A stretch of 9,340 bases of DNA from an uncultured Prevotella sp. (GCA_900557405.1 USSF01000074.1:1-9340); one strand, 5' to 3'; counted from the stretch's first letter, positions 1 through 6,858 are shown. Numbers and translations: made by a program. The notes: a model not told the origin generated them from the letters alone.

Positions 1-9
1 CACCCTTCA

Positions 10-86
10 TGCGGAGATTACCGTCTCTATTCTCCGCAAATTTGCGGAGAATAGACCAATTATTCTCCGCATAACTTGCGGAATAA
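10..86. repeat. Cluster of TGCGGAG/CTCCGCA palindromic repeats
   Basis: A perfect 30-bp palindrome spans 26-55, centred between 40 and 41, with the core CTCCGCAAATTTGCGGAG. It is followed at 60-86 by a related imperfect inverted repeat: CCGCA (67-71) pairs with TGCGG (77-81), and TTATT (60-64) pairs with AATAA (82-86), leaving a 2-nt bulge. A third half-copy, TGCGGAGA, lies at 10-17. The dyad symmetry and repetition are read directly. They could bind a dimeric regulator serving a gene left of the window, or be an interspersed palindromic element. No coding sequence is supported in 1-198. Confidence 0.8.
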
Positions 87-103
87 GGAGAAAAAGAGTA
101 GTT

Positions 104-155
104 ATAAAAAAAACAACGGAAAACGAGACGAGGCTGTTGCCCCTTCGTTTTCCGT
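104..155 (-). terminator. Intrinsic terminator closing the minus-strand operon
   Basis: ACGGAAAACGA (116-126) and TCGTTTTCCGT (145-155) form a perfect 11-bp stem; inside it GGC (132-134) can pair with GCC (139-141). Read on the minus strand, the hairpin is followed by TGTTTTTTTTAT, a run of eight T's. This is the standard hairpin plus U-tract layout. It lies about 45 bp beyond the stop codon of the 65-aa gene and is oriented to end transcription coming from 6293 towards 199. Confidence 0.85.
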
Positions 156-198
156 CATTTGTTTATATGTTATTCTGTTGGTTTTACTGTTACGGGAC

Positions 199-396
199 CT
201 ATTCGCCGTCGTCCCAAAGTCCCATGCCGTTGTTGTCTTTCGACAGGATTTCTGCGCTTGGGTCGGCATTCTTTGTTCCGTCGCCCTTCTCCTTCCACTC
301 TACTTCAATCGTCTTTTCGCCGGATGCAGCCATCAGACAGCCTTCCGTAAAGACCTTTCGCCATTCTGTGGCAGGCTTTGAATATACTTTTTTCAT
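199..396 (-). CDS. Small protein of unknown function, 65 aa
   Basis: The last gene of the minus-strand block starts 18 bp after the stop of the dockerin gene and ends just before a strong terminator, so it is probably co-transcribed. It begins MKKVYSKPATEW and carries TEGCLMAAS at residues 17-25, followed by a charged, Gly/Asp-rich tail ending WDDGE. From memory, Bacteroidales genomes contain many short proteins with this layout (MKK-Y-KP start, then an E-x-x-LMA-(A/G)-S block near residue 20, then a polar variable tail). Their function is not established as far as I know. There is no signal peptide or membrane segment. The upstream sequence is A-rich (AAGAAAAACG) without a strong Shine-Dalgarno, which is usual in Bacteroidetes. 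A longer overlapping plus-strand frame (76-381) is less credible because it runs through the terminator hairpin. Confidence 0.72.
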   Translation of the reverse strand: MKKVYSKPATEWRKVFTEGCLMAASGEKTIEVEWKEKGDGTKNADPSAEILSKDNNGMGLWDDGE

Positions 397-414
397 TTCG
401 TTTTTCTTGTTATC

Positions 415-1275
415 TTATTTGTTATCTACATAATTGTTTATTATCAACACTCCGTCGGCGGTGTTTATATCGCCGTCGTTGTTCATGTCTGCCACCGCCG
501 GACTGAGACTGTTCGCCGTGCCGTCCACATAACTGTTGATGAGCATCACTCCATCGGTGGTGTTCACCTCGCCGTCGCTGTTCACGTCGCCCCTCTTGCC
601 TCCGCCGTTCTCCACGTTGCCCTCCTGTCCGCTTCCGCCGTTAGGCTCGTCGGGACTTACAGGGTTGTACTCGAACTCCGCCGTCAGCTCCACGTTTTTT
701 CTCGGCATATAGTAGTTGAAGGACAGTTCCGTACTCACGGAGCTGCCATCCATCTTCCATCCCTTGAACACGTAGCCGGGACTCGGATACGCCGTAACAG
801 TCACATATCCGTCAGCCTCCACCTTGCTGCCGCTTGTCCTGTTGAACGAGCAGCAGCCCACTTCGCTCGGCTTCAGATACAGCCGGTACTCATTAGCCAT
901 GACCGGTTCCGAAGGGTCCACGGGCGTGAATGTGTATTCGGCACAAAATCTTGCGTTATCCTCCACCGTATACTCGAAGCTCTGCTTTTCGGTATACTTC
1001 TTCCCGTTCTTGGTCCAGTAGGCAAAGGTGTAGTTCTCGTCATTCGACGAAACGCTTATCCTTGCCGTATTGCCCTGCACGTAGGTTCCGCCTCCCGAAG
1101 CATAACCGTGGTCGGACGTTACCGTGACGGTAAACCTGGCGTTAGGCTCCGGAGGGTTCGTCGGGTCGAAGTCATCCATTTCAGCCTTCAGCGCAGCCCA
1201 AGCCCCGCTGCTGCTCACTAAGAGCAGCAGCAGAGCCAAGCCAATATACATTAACAACATTCTTGCTGTTTTCAT
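415..1275 (-). CDS. Secreted protein with two InlB-B-like domains and a C-terminal dockerin, 286 aa
   Basis: Residues 1-27 look like a signal peptide (Lys/Arg start, Leu-rich core, AWA cleavage site). Two similar beta-rich domains follow at about 46-115 and 128-203. Each has the pattern V-x-(V/A)-x...Y-x-F-x-(Y/G)-W...F-x-Y...F-x-(A)-E-(Y/F) typical of InlB B-repeat/Listeria-Bacteroides repeat domains. Pro/Glu linkers with an xPxxPxEP pattern separate them (37-45, 117-124, 205-211). After a Gly-rich linker (213-227), residues 229-282 form a type I-like dockerin with two calcium loops: DVNSDGEVNTTD (230-241) and DMNNDGDINTAD (263-274), with D/N at loop positions 1, 3, 5, 9 and 12. Dockerins bind cohesin domains and hold proteins in extracellular complexes. 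A cohesin-like protein lies upstream in the same operon. The partner and substrate are unknown; no enzymatic motif is visible. Confidence 0.88.
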   Translation of the reverse strand: MKTARMLLMYIGLALLLLLVSSSGAWAALKAEMDDFDPTNPPEPNARFTVTVTSDHGYASGGGTYVQGNTARISVSSNDENYTFAYWTKNGKKYTEKQSFEYTVEDNARFCAEYTFTPVDPSEPVMANEYRLYLKPSEVGCCSFNRTSGSKVEADGYVTVTAYPSPGYVFKGWKMDGSSVSTELSFNYYMPRKNVELTAEFEYNPVSPDEPNGGSGQEGNVENGGGKRGDVNSDGEVNTTDGVMLINSYVDGTANSLSPAVADMNNDGDINTADGVLIINNYVDNK

Positions 1276-1288
1276 TTTTCAATTATTA

Positions 1289-1296
1289 CAAAGGTA
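1289..1296 (-). promoter_or_regulatory. Possible -7 box before the dockerin gene
   Basis: On the minus strand this reads TACCTTTG, an exact match to the Bacteroidetes -7 consensus TAnnTTTG. It lies only about 14 bp before the ATG, so the leader would be nearly absent, and no TTTG-like -33 element is seen at the expected spacing. It may be chance in a 53-bp intergenic gap, with the gene expressed by read-through. Confidence 0.22.
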
Positions 1297-1328
1297 AACA
1301 CTCTGATGAACCGTTGTGTCCGTATTCA

Positions 1329-4300
1329 TCATTTCACCATAACCTTAGCCTTCATCTTTCCTACCTCCACGATGTATACACCCTTCGAGAGGTTGAGGAA
1401 TCCGTTCTCTGTGCGTGTTGCGAACAAAGCACCGCTGAGAGAGTATACGTTGACAGTCTTGCCGTCAACTCCCGTCAGGTTAATTCCGTTGGCAGACGGC
1501 ATGATGTTCACTCCTGCTTCCTTGGCTATGTCGGCAATGCCTGTAGCACCGCCGTTGATGAGCAGCATGAAGCGGTTGTCGAATGTTCCTGCCTCGGAAG
1601 AGAAGCTGTAGTCGCCGTTGCTCAGGTCGTAGGTGATGTTCATCAGATTGTCTTTCAGCAATACCGGCTGGTCCATGCGCTCTGCCGAGATGGTGTAGTC
1701 GCCGGCAGCCTTAGCCGTGAATCCGAGCTGCACGCTTCCCTGCGGTCTCTCGTTGATAGCCATCTTTCCGCCCTGTGCCTCTATCGAGTAGAGCTGTACT
1801 GCCGATGTGCTGCTCTCAAACTTGGCGGCATCGCAGTCCATCTCGTATTTGTTGCTCTTTGTCTGGTTGAACACCACTCTCGTCTTGTCCGTGTTCTTAC
1901 CGTCACTTACGGCGAGGTTCACGAGCAGACGCTCCGGATTGAGCTGGCGCTTCATGGCTTTCTTGGCATTTTCCGTCTTGCGGTTGTTGCTGCCTATCTG
2001 CGTCATGCGGTGCTCCGGATCGAACTCAATACTACTGCTGCCAGTAGGACGCTGCACGAAGAATGCCTCGTACGGATGGAAGATATAGTCGTCGTCGCCA
2101 GGGCGCACAGCCTCGTAGCCGCTGCCGTTCCATCTTGTCACAGGAGCGTTGTAGCCCATGTCGTTAAGGTCGAAGAAGCTTGTGAACGGGTTGCCCACGA
2201 AGTTCCAGCTTGCATCCTGCTCGTTTGTCGAAGCGTTGGCTTCGAGGTTGCAGTCGAATCTCACGTTAGGCAGCTTGCCGAACTTCTCCTTCTCTATCAT
2301 GATCGAGAGCGTGCAGTTTGCCGATGCCTGGAAGATATATCCCTTTCCTGCTTTCAGATATTCCTCAGTAGCAGGCAGGTCGGTCCATCCTCCCTTGCCC
2401 TTCTCGGCTCTTATCTTTCCGTCGTAGTAGCGGAACACGAAGTTGCCGTCGCACTTTATGTTGCTTCGCTTGATGTCGAACGGGAAGCAGAAGAAGTGCC
2501 AGCGGTTGGCAGCAATAGTGATGTCGATGAAAATCCTCTTTGCATCCACGTTAGCCTTGGCAATAATAGTAGCCCAGTTCGAAGCGTCTGCCTTCAGATG
2601 AAGGTCGCCGGCAGTCTGGTCCTTGTCGCCGTCCACTATCAGTCCTCCGCCCGGGTTCACGTCGATGTCGGGATTTCCGTCGAAGCGTCCCTTGTCTTTG
2701 CTCGCACTGTTCGCATCGCTCAGGGTGTAGTCCTTGTTTATATACATATATTTATAAGGCTCGTCAAACCAACGGTAGTTGTCGTTGTCAAACTGTCCCC
2801 ATTGCGTCTGATAGTAGTAGTTGGCGTAGCTCTGAGTAGGCATCCAGAGGCGTGCGCTCTTGTAAGCCTTTTCGTCGAACGTGTTTTGTCCTATGCTGAT
2901 TGGCTCTACGGTATAGGTGTAGATATCGGCGAGGTTGTTGCAACCACCAAAAGCATTATCGCCTATATTCTGCAAGGTGCTCGGAATGCGGACTTCCTTA
3001 AGGGAAGAACAATTCTGGAAAGCATAATTGTCAATGCGGTCGAGTCCTGGCAGACTGATTTTTTCAAGGGAAGAACAATCTTGAAAAGCATAACTTCCGA
3101 TATATTTCAGCGAAGGAGGGAATTGTATGGTTTTCAGACTTTTGCAATAAGCAAAGCTTTGTGAAGAAGAACTGCTACCACCTATAGATTCCAACCCGTC
3201 AGGAAGAATTACATTGTCAAGTTTACCACACCCCCAAAAAGCTCCACCATATATACATTTTAATTTCTTCGGGAAATCAACAGATTCCAAAGATGAACAG
3301 TTTGCCATAGCAGAACTACCAATGGTTATAGCATTCTTCGGCAACTTCAATGTAACGAGGTTATCCAGTTTATAGAAAGAATAACTGCCTACTACATTGT
3401 CCGTTGTGCTGTTATTTTCATAATAAGCAAAACCGTTAGCTACAATATCAGCATCTGTCAGGTCAAGATTCTGTAGGTTTGTCATCTTTGTGCGAATCAT
3501 GAATATATCGTAGCCATTGATGGTGCCTGTAGCCTTCAGCGAAACCACCTTCTTCATATTTGTAGCACCAATAGCCTGTTCCAATCCCGACTGGCTGTCC
3601 ATAGCTGTTGTCGTAACGTCATAGTCAAGTTTGTCGCTTATAGAGAGAATCTTATCTGCATAGTTTTTCCATACATCAGCGGTTTTATAGGCATCTACGG
3701 CAGATTCCGGAACTCGTATTACAAATGGAACACACAAAAAATTAATATGTTCATCATGCATAACAGCCGGTTGTGTTCCGTTAAAAATATATTCTGTCAC
3801 TTTATCAAAACACTGAATCGACATACTTTTCAAAGTTTCCGGCAGAGAGACTTTTGAAATGCCACTCCCCGCAAAAGCTTTAACACCTATACTTTCAACT
3901 TTAGGCAATTCTACAGATTGCAAACTACTACAACCATCAAATGCATAAGAACCAATAGTCGTACATTGTGGCAACTTCAAATCCGTCAGACTTATACAAA
4001 ATTCAAATGCTCCTTTCCATCCAGGACCACCATCAATGGAAACACATACTGGCAAATCTACAGATTGCAAACTCCTACAACCATAAAATGCAGAAGAACC
4101 AATAGTTGTGCAGACTGGCAAATCTACAGATTTAAGTGCAGTCCCACGAAAAGCACCATCTGGAATACTTTTAAAATTCTCTAATCCTATAACATTCTCA
4201 AGTTTTTTGCATCCGTCAAAAGCATAATCCCCCAAAGTCTTACAAGCCGACAAATCAACTTCAGTTATAGACGAACAACCATTAAAAGCATTATAGCCAA

Positions 4301-5060
4301 TATATGTACAATTAGAAGTATTGACATTCTGAAGTTTGCTGCAACCAGAAAAAGCAGATGAACCAACCGAAGTACACTTTGTCAAATCTATATTCTCAAG
4401 ATTTGAACAGCCATAAAAAGCATTGCCTGGTATAGAAGTAAGCTTTGGATTGCCTACGGACTGAAGACTTGAACAGCGCTCAAAAGCACTTGAACCAACC
4501 GAAGTACACATTGACAGATCTATTTTCGCAAGACTTGAACAGCCAGAAAAAGCATAATAATCAACAGATGTACATTTAGCCGATTCTCCTATGCTTTGAA
4601 GTCTTGAGCAACCATTAAATGAATTATTTCCAATACTGAATAAGCCTAAATCAAGTTCTATTAAATTATCACAACTCTGGAAGGCACCATAGTTTATTAA
4701 TGTCACCTCCCTTATATTTTCCACTGTCTTCAAGTTTGAACAATTCCGGAACATTTCACGAGGTATTTCCGTAACGGTAGACGGCCACGTTACTTTCTCC
4801 AATGTCCTATTATCCTCAAAAGTAAATGATATACCCGTCACAGTATACTCCTTTGTGCCGTCGTATACCTTTTCCGGTATCACCACCTCGTCACCATAGC
4901 CGGAGGCAGAATTGATTTGGGCTGACGTATAGCTTTGTGTATCGTAATTATAAGTCTCACTACAACTCCACGTCACACCTCTCTCGTCTGTATAATCGAA
5001 AGCGAGGTTCTGCAATATTCCCATGCAGACGAGCAACGATATTAAAAATAACTTCTTCAT
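1329..5060 (-). CDS. BspA-like leucine-rich-repeat surface protein with T9SS-type C-terminal tail, 1243 aa
   Basis: This is a likely secreted or surface-anchored adhesin. Residues 1-20 form a signal peptide (MKKLFLISLLVCMGIL core). The first LRR_5/BspA array spans about 73-412, with the recurring pattern AFxGCSSLxxVDLPxCTxIGSS every 22-24 residues. It ends in a cap-like segment (RVPESAVDAYKTADVWKNY, 449-467). A linker domain (476-550) leads to a second array (about 555-730), which has its own cap-like segment (740-758). A Gly/Asp-rich linker (about 790-815) precedes a beta-rich region (820-1010) containing WHFFCFPFDI (854-863) and WNFVGNPF (952-959), motifs often seen in large Bacteroidales surface proteins. 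Residues about 1180-1243 (VNVYSLSGALF...GVYIVEVGKMKAKVMVK) resemble a T9SS type A sorting domain. BspA-family proteins bind host proteins or other bacteria; the ligand here is unknown. The gene starts 30 bp after the cohesin-like gene. Base composition is uneven: the LRR-coding part is much more AT-rich than the 3' part. Confidence 0.92.
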   Translation of the reverse strand: MKKLFLISLLVCMGILQNLAFDYTDERGVTWSCSETYNYDTQSYTSAQINSASGYGDEVVIPEKVYDGTKEYTVTGISFTFEDNRTLEKVTWPSTVTEIPREMFRNCSNLKTVENIREVTLINYGAFQSCDNLIELDLGLFSIGNNSFNGCSRLQSIGESAKCTSVDYYAFSGCSSLAKIDLSMCTSVGSSAFERCSSLQSVGNPKLTSIPGNAFYGCSNLENIDLTKCTSVGSSAFSGCSKLQNVNTSNCTYIGYNAFNGCSSITEVDLSACKTLGDYAFDGCKKLENVIGLENFKSIPDGAFRGTALKSVDLPVCTTIGSSAFYGCRSLQSVDLPVCVSIDGGPGWKGAFEFCISLTDLKLPQCTTIGSYAFDGCSSLQSVELPKVESIGVKAFAGSGISKVSLPETLKSMSIQCFDKVTEYIFNGTQPAVMHDEHINFLCVPFVIRVPESAVDAYKTADVWKNYADKILSISDKLDYDVTTTAMDSQSGLEQAIGATNMKKVVSLKATGTINGYDIFMIRTKMTNLQNLDLTDADIVANGFAYYENNSTTDNVVGSYSFYKLDNLVTLKLPKNAITIGSSAMANCSSLESVDFPKKLKCIYGGAFWGCGKLDNVILPDGLESIGGSSSSSQSFAYCKSLKTIQFPPSLKYIGSYAFQDCSSLEKISLPGLDRIDNYAFQNCSSLKEVRIPSTLQNIGDNAFGGCNNLADIYTYTVEPISIGQNTFDEKAYKSARLWMPTQSYANYYYQTQWGQFDNDNYRWFDEPYKYMYINKDYTLSDANSASKDKGRFDGNPDIDVNPGGGLIVDGDKDQTAGDLHLKADASNWATIIAKANVDAKRIFIDITIAANRWHFFCFPFDIKRSNIKCDGNFVFRYYDGKIRAEKGKGGWTDLPATEEYLKAGKGYIFQASANCTLSIMIEKEKFGKLPNVRFDCNLEANASTNEQDASWNFVGNPFTSFFDLNDMGYNAPVTRWNGSGYEAVRPGDDDYIFHPYEAFFVQRPTGSSSIEFDPEHRMTQIGSNNRKTENAKKAMKRQLNPERLLVNLAVSDGKNTDKTRVVFNQTKSNKYEMDCDAAKFESSTSAVQLYSIEAQGGKMAINERPQGSVQLGFTAKAAGDYTISAERMDQPVLLKDNLMNITYDLSNGDYSFSSEAGTFDNRFMLLINGGATGIADIAKEAGVNIMPSANGINLTGVDGKTVNVYSLSGALFATRTENGFLNLSKGVYIVEVGKMKAKVMVK
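4361..4554 (-). repeat. Recently duplicated LRR-coding DNA
   Basis: Positions 4361-4422 and 4493-4554 match at 55 of 62 bases by eye, with an offset of 132 bp (44 codons, two LRR units). They encode the two CTSVGSSAF repeats starting at residues 185 and 229. Near-identity at the DNA level, not only in protein, indicates recent duplication or gene conversion inside the LRR array. Confidence 0.75.
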
Positions 5061-5090
5061 AAAACAGTTTATTTTAAGGTAAAAAATGTT

Positions 5091-6293
5091 TTATTTCAAT
5101 TTCAGGACCTTCTGTCCGTCAACTATATAGATATTTCCCGGCAATGGATTCTCCACCCTTTTGCCGTCAAGAGAGTAAAAAACAGGCTCGTGCTGCGCTA
5201 TACCATTGGAACACTCTGCGTTGCCGATGCCCGTAGTACCGTCGTCAATAACCATTTCCATATACTTCGCGCCATTGGTAAATGTAGGCTCCACCCAACA
5301 CTTGCCAGCCGGAATTTCAAATTTCTGTCCCGACATGGCATATAGTTTGACACCCTCGCCAAGGTTCTGCAGCACGAAACCGTTGTTCTTTGTCTGCGGA
5401 ACGATAGCTCCGTAGATAATATCCTGCTGCGCTACCTCTTTATATTTCGTCTCGTCTACATCACCGCTGAATGTACCGCTGAAACCGTTCTCGGCATAAA
5501 GCAGCACAGGAGTGTATGCCAGGATAGAAGTCTGCGGCTTCAGATAAGCAATCCCGCTCTCGCGATCGGTAACGGTGTAAGCCTCCAGTCCGGAAGGAAG
5601 CTCCGGAATGTCGAACGGCACCACGCATGAGCCCCATTGGTTCTTTGAGCTCACGTTGATGGTAGCTGTGCTGTGCGGAAGAGCTGTTATCGTCTCCGTC
5701 CGGTCCTTGCAGTTGTACTGCTGTCCGCGCTTCTCCTTTCCGTCGATGATTACCTTCTCGTTGGTTGTAAAATGGCACTTCGTAATATGTACGTCGTCAA
5801 CTCCAGGCTTGAGATAAGGAGATGCCTTACAGTAAATAGTGACCAGAGTTCCACTCGTAGCCGTAAAGTCCTTACCATTAACACTAACAGACATCCTGAG
5901 AATATTCTTGCCAATCACTCCGTAGGATGCAAACAAGATATAGGAGAAATCTCTGTCACCTGTTTCTTCATCTACAGTGTAAGGATAAATCGTACCCTGT
6001 CCTCTCCAAATCATTACCTTCGGACGCATATCCCCCTTAGAATCTTTCTCCATTACCGGCTCCAGTCCCGATGGCAATTCAATGTCCATCTCAAAAGCCG
6101 TGTAGATTTGAGTGCCGTTGAGGTTAACCTTCAGCTTGTACACCTCATCTTTGCCCGGTTCCACAGTCAGGTCGCCGAGCGTAACATAGTCATCGGTCTC
6201 CTTCTGATGGTACGTGTTGTCTGCAAATGCTCCAGACGCAATGCAGACAAAAACAAGAAACAGAAGAATCCTCCTTCCTCGTCTTAAGTCCAT
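5091..6293 (-). CDS. Secreted protein with cohesin-like N-terminal domain, 400 aa
   Basis: This is the first gene of the minus-strand block. Residues 1-24 are a signal peptide (MDLRRGRR, hydrophobic core, AFA cleavage site). Residues about 36-175 resemble the cohesin/carbohydrate-binding-module fold. They contain a 'V-x-x-G...V-x-L-x-x-x-x-x-(Y/F)-x-A-F-x-(M/F)-D-I-x-L-P-x-G-L' stretch (44-77), a central segment on change over time (116-135), and a late 'SGTLVTIYCKA' strand (147-157) like the 'G-x-(L)-x-x-(I/L)-x-(F/C)-x-(A)' end of cohesins. Residues about 205-350 form a second beta-rich region (WGSCVVPFDIPEL, 220-232, resembles the 'W-x-(T/S)-(I/L)-(V/C)-L-P-F-(D)-(I/V)' motif of Bacteroidales surface proteins). 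The last ~35 residues (VFYSLDGKRV...GNIYIVDGQKVLKLK) look like a short C-terminal sorting-type tail. The upstream in-frame ATG at 6303-6305 is followed at once by TAA, so the start at 6293 is the sensible choice. The cohesin assignment is by pattern only. Confidence 0.85.
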   Translation of the reverse strand: MDLRRGRRILLFLVFVCIASGAFADNTYHQKETDDYVTLGDLTVEPGKDEVYKLKVNLNGTQIYTAFEMDIELPSGLEPVMEKDSKGDMRPKVMIWRGQGTIYPYTVDEETGDRDFSYILFASYGVIGKNILRMSVSVNGKDFTATSGTLVTIYCKASPYLKPGVDDVHITKCHFTTNEKVIIDGKEKRGQQYNCKDRTETITALPHSTATINVSSKNQWGSCVVPFDIPELPSGLEAYTVTDRESGIAYLKPQTSILAYTPVLLYAENGFSGTFSGDVDETKYKEVAQQDIIYGAIVPQTKNNGFVLQNLGEGVKLYAMSGQKFEIPAGKCWVEPTFTNGAKYMEMVIDDGTTGIGNAECSNGIAQHEPVFYSLDGKRVENPLPGNIYIVDGQKVLKLK

Positions 6294-6362
6294 ATTTAAT
6301 TACATTTTAAAAGTTAAACATATATGTTCTTCTAAAATGCGAATGCCACGGTTTTTCTTTAC

Positions 6363-6501
6363 CCTACGGATACAACACGTGGACGAGACCTGTCCACATT
6401 GCAGCCGTAGGAAAAGCTGAGAAACACGACAAGTAACGTCCACGATATCGTGAACGTTCGCTACAGTTCGTGTTCCAATGCTTGTTTTGAAATTTCCTAC
6501 G
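6363..6501 (-). promoter_or_regulatory. Highly structured leader region with alternative pairings
   Basis: Several inverted repeats are nested here. CCTACGG (6363-6369) pairs with CCGTAGG (6405-6411) and encloses GTGGAC (6379-6384)/GTCCAC (6392-6397). CGTAGGAAA (6406-6414) can instead pair with TTTCCTACG (6493-6501), enclosing AACACGA (6423-6429)/TCGTGTT (6468-6474) and a 22-nt near-palindrome at 6436-6457 (one mismatched pair, core CACGATATCGTG). Because segment 6405-6414 takes part in both outer stems, the two folds exclude each other. The region precedes the 400-aa gene and would lie in its transcript if the promoter at 6586-6593 is real. It could be a cis-acting RNA switch, an operator, or an intergenic palindromic element. 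The 75-codon minus-strand frame through it (6300-6527) has no recognisable protein features. Confidence 0.5.
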
Positions 6502-6585
6502 TTCCAATGTGCATGACCGAATAGCAAACGCTAATTATTTTCCACGAAAATGGAGCCTAACATCCGCTGATGTTATACTCCGCTG

Positions 6586-6593
6586 CAAATTTA
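6586..6593 (-). promoter_or_regulatory. Putative -7 box for the minus-strand operon
   Basis: On the minus strand this reads TAAATTTG, matching the Bacteroidetes -7 consensus TAnnTTTG. Downstream context GCAGCGG is also typical of Bacteroidales promoters. No clear TTTG -33 element lies at the usual 19-21 nt spacing. Transcription from here would give a leader of about 285 nt containing the structured segment 6363-6501. Confidence 0.35.
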
Positions 6594-6685
6594 GTAAATA
6601 AATCCATACGGTAGTTAATTTTCATGAAGTTTTTTTTTACATGGGCTGTATTTTTCGCAGTAATAGTTTTTTGTAAATCAAGTTC

Positions 6686-6769
6686 ATCTTCTGAGAAGAT
6701 ATATTATCACGAGTTGACGAGGAGACAATTTGACGGGTAGACGAGGAGATTTGCTTTTTCTACTCGTGA
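6686..6769. repeat. Short palindrome and 8-bp inverted repeat
   Basis: ATCTTCT-G-AGAAGAT (6686-6700) is a palindrome with perfect 7-bp arms around one central base. TCACGAGT (6707-6714) is inverted as ACTCGTGA (6762-6769). Between these arms ACGAGGAGA occurs twice, 24 bp apart (6717-6725 and 6741-6749). No coding potential is seen. These could be regulator-binding sites or remnants of intergenic repeats. Confidence 0.55.
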
Positions 6770-6774
6770 CCTAT

Positions 6775-6858
6775 GCTGCACTGTTGGTGCAAGGGTGCTG
6801 CACTGTTGGTACCAGATAGCTGGACTCTTGGTACCAGATAGCTGCACTTTTCTGGTAC
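6775..6858. repeat. 22-bp tandem repeat, about 3.8 units
   Basis: Units occupy 6775-6796, 6797-6818, 6819-6840 and a partial 6841-6858. Each begins GCTG(C/G)ACT and continues (G/C)TTGGT; units 2 and 3 then read ACCAGATA, while unit 1 ends GCAAGGGT. The unit length is not a multiple of three and no reading frame is supported. Units 2 and 3 contain the self-complementary TGGTACCA. Confidence 0.85.

Noticed and set aside
76..381. 101-codon plus-strand frame with a hydrophobic middle
   Set aside because: It runs through the minus-strand terminator hairpin and over the 65-aa gene, whose sequence looks like a known type of small Bacteroidales protein.
1263..3164. 633-codon plus-strand open frame antisense to the BspA-like gene
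   Set aside because: It lies opposite a gene with clear LRR and sorting domains, has Cys/Val/His-rich low-quality composition and no domain, and is explained by the codon bias of the minus-strand gene.
5673..6287. 204-codon plus-strand frame antisense to the cohesin-like gene
   Set aside because: No domain or plausible start signal; the opposite strand carries a signal peptide and conserved beta domains.
6300..6527. 75-codon minus-strand frame just upstream of the 400-aa gene
   Set aside because: It coincides with the nested inverted repeats, which constrain the codons, and its product is Cys/Val-rich without recognisable features. A leader peptide cannot be fully excluded.
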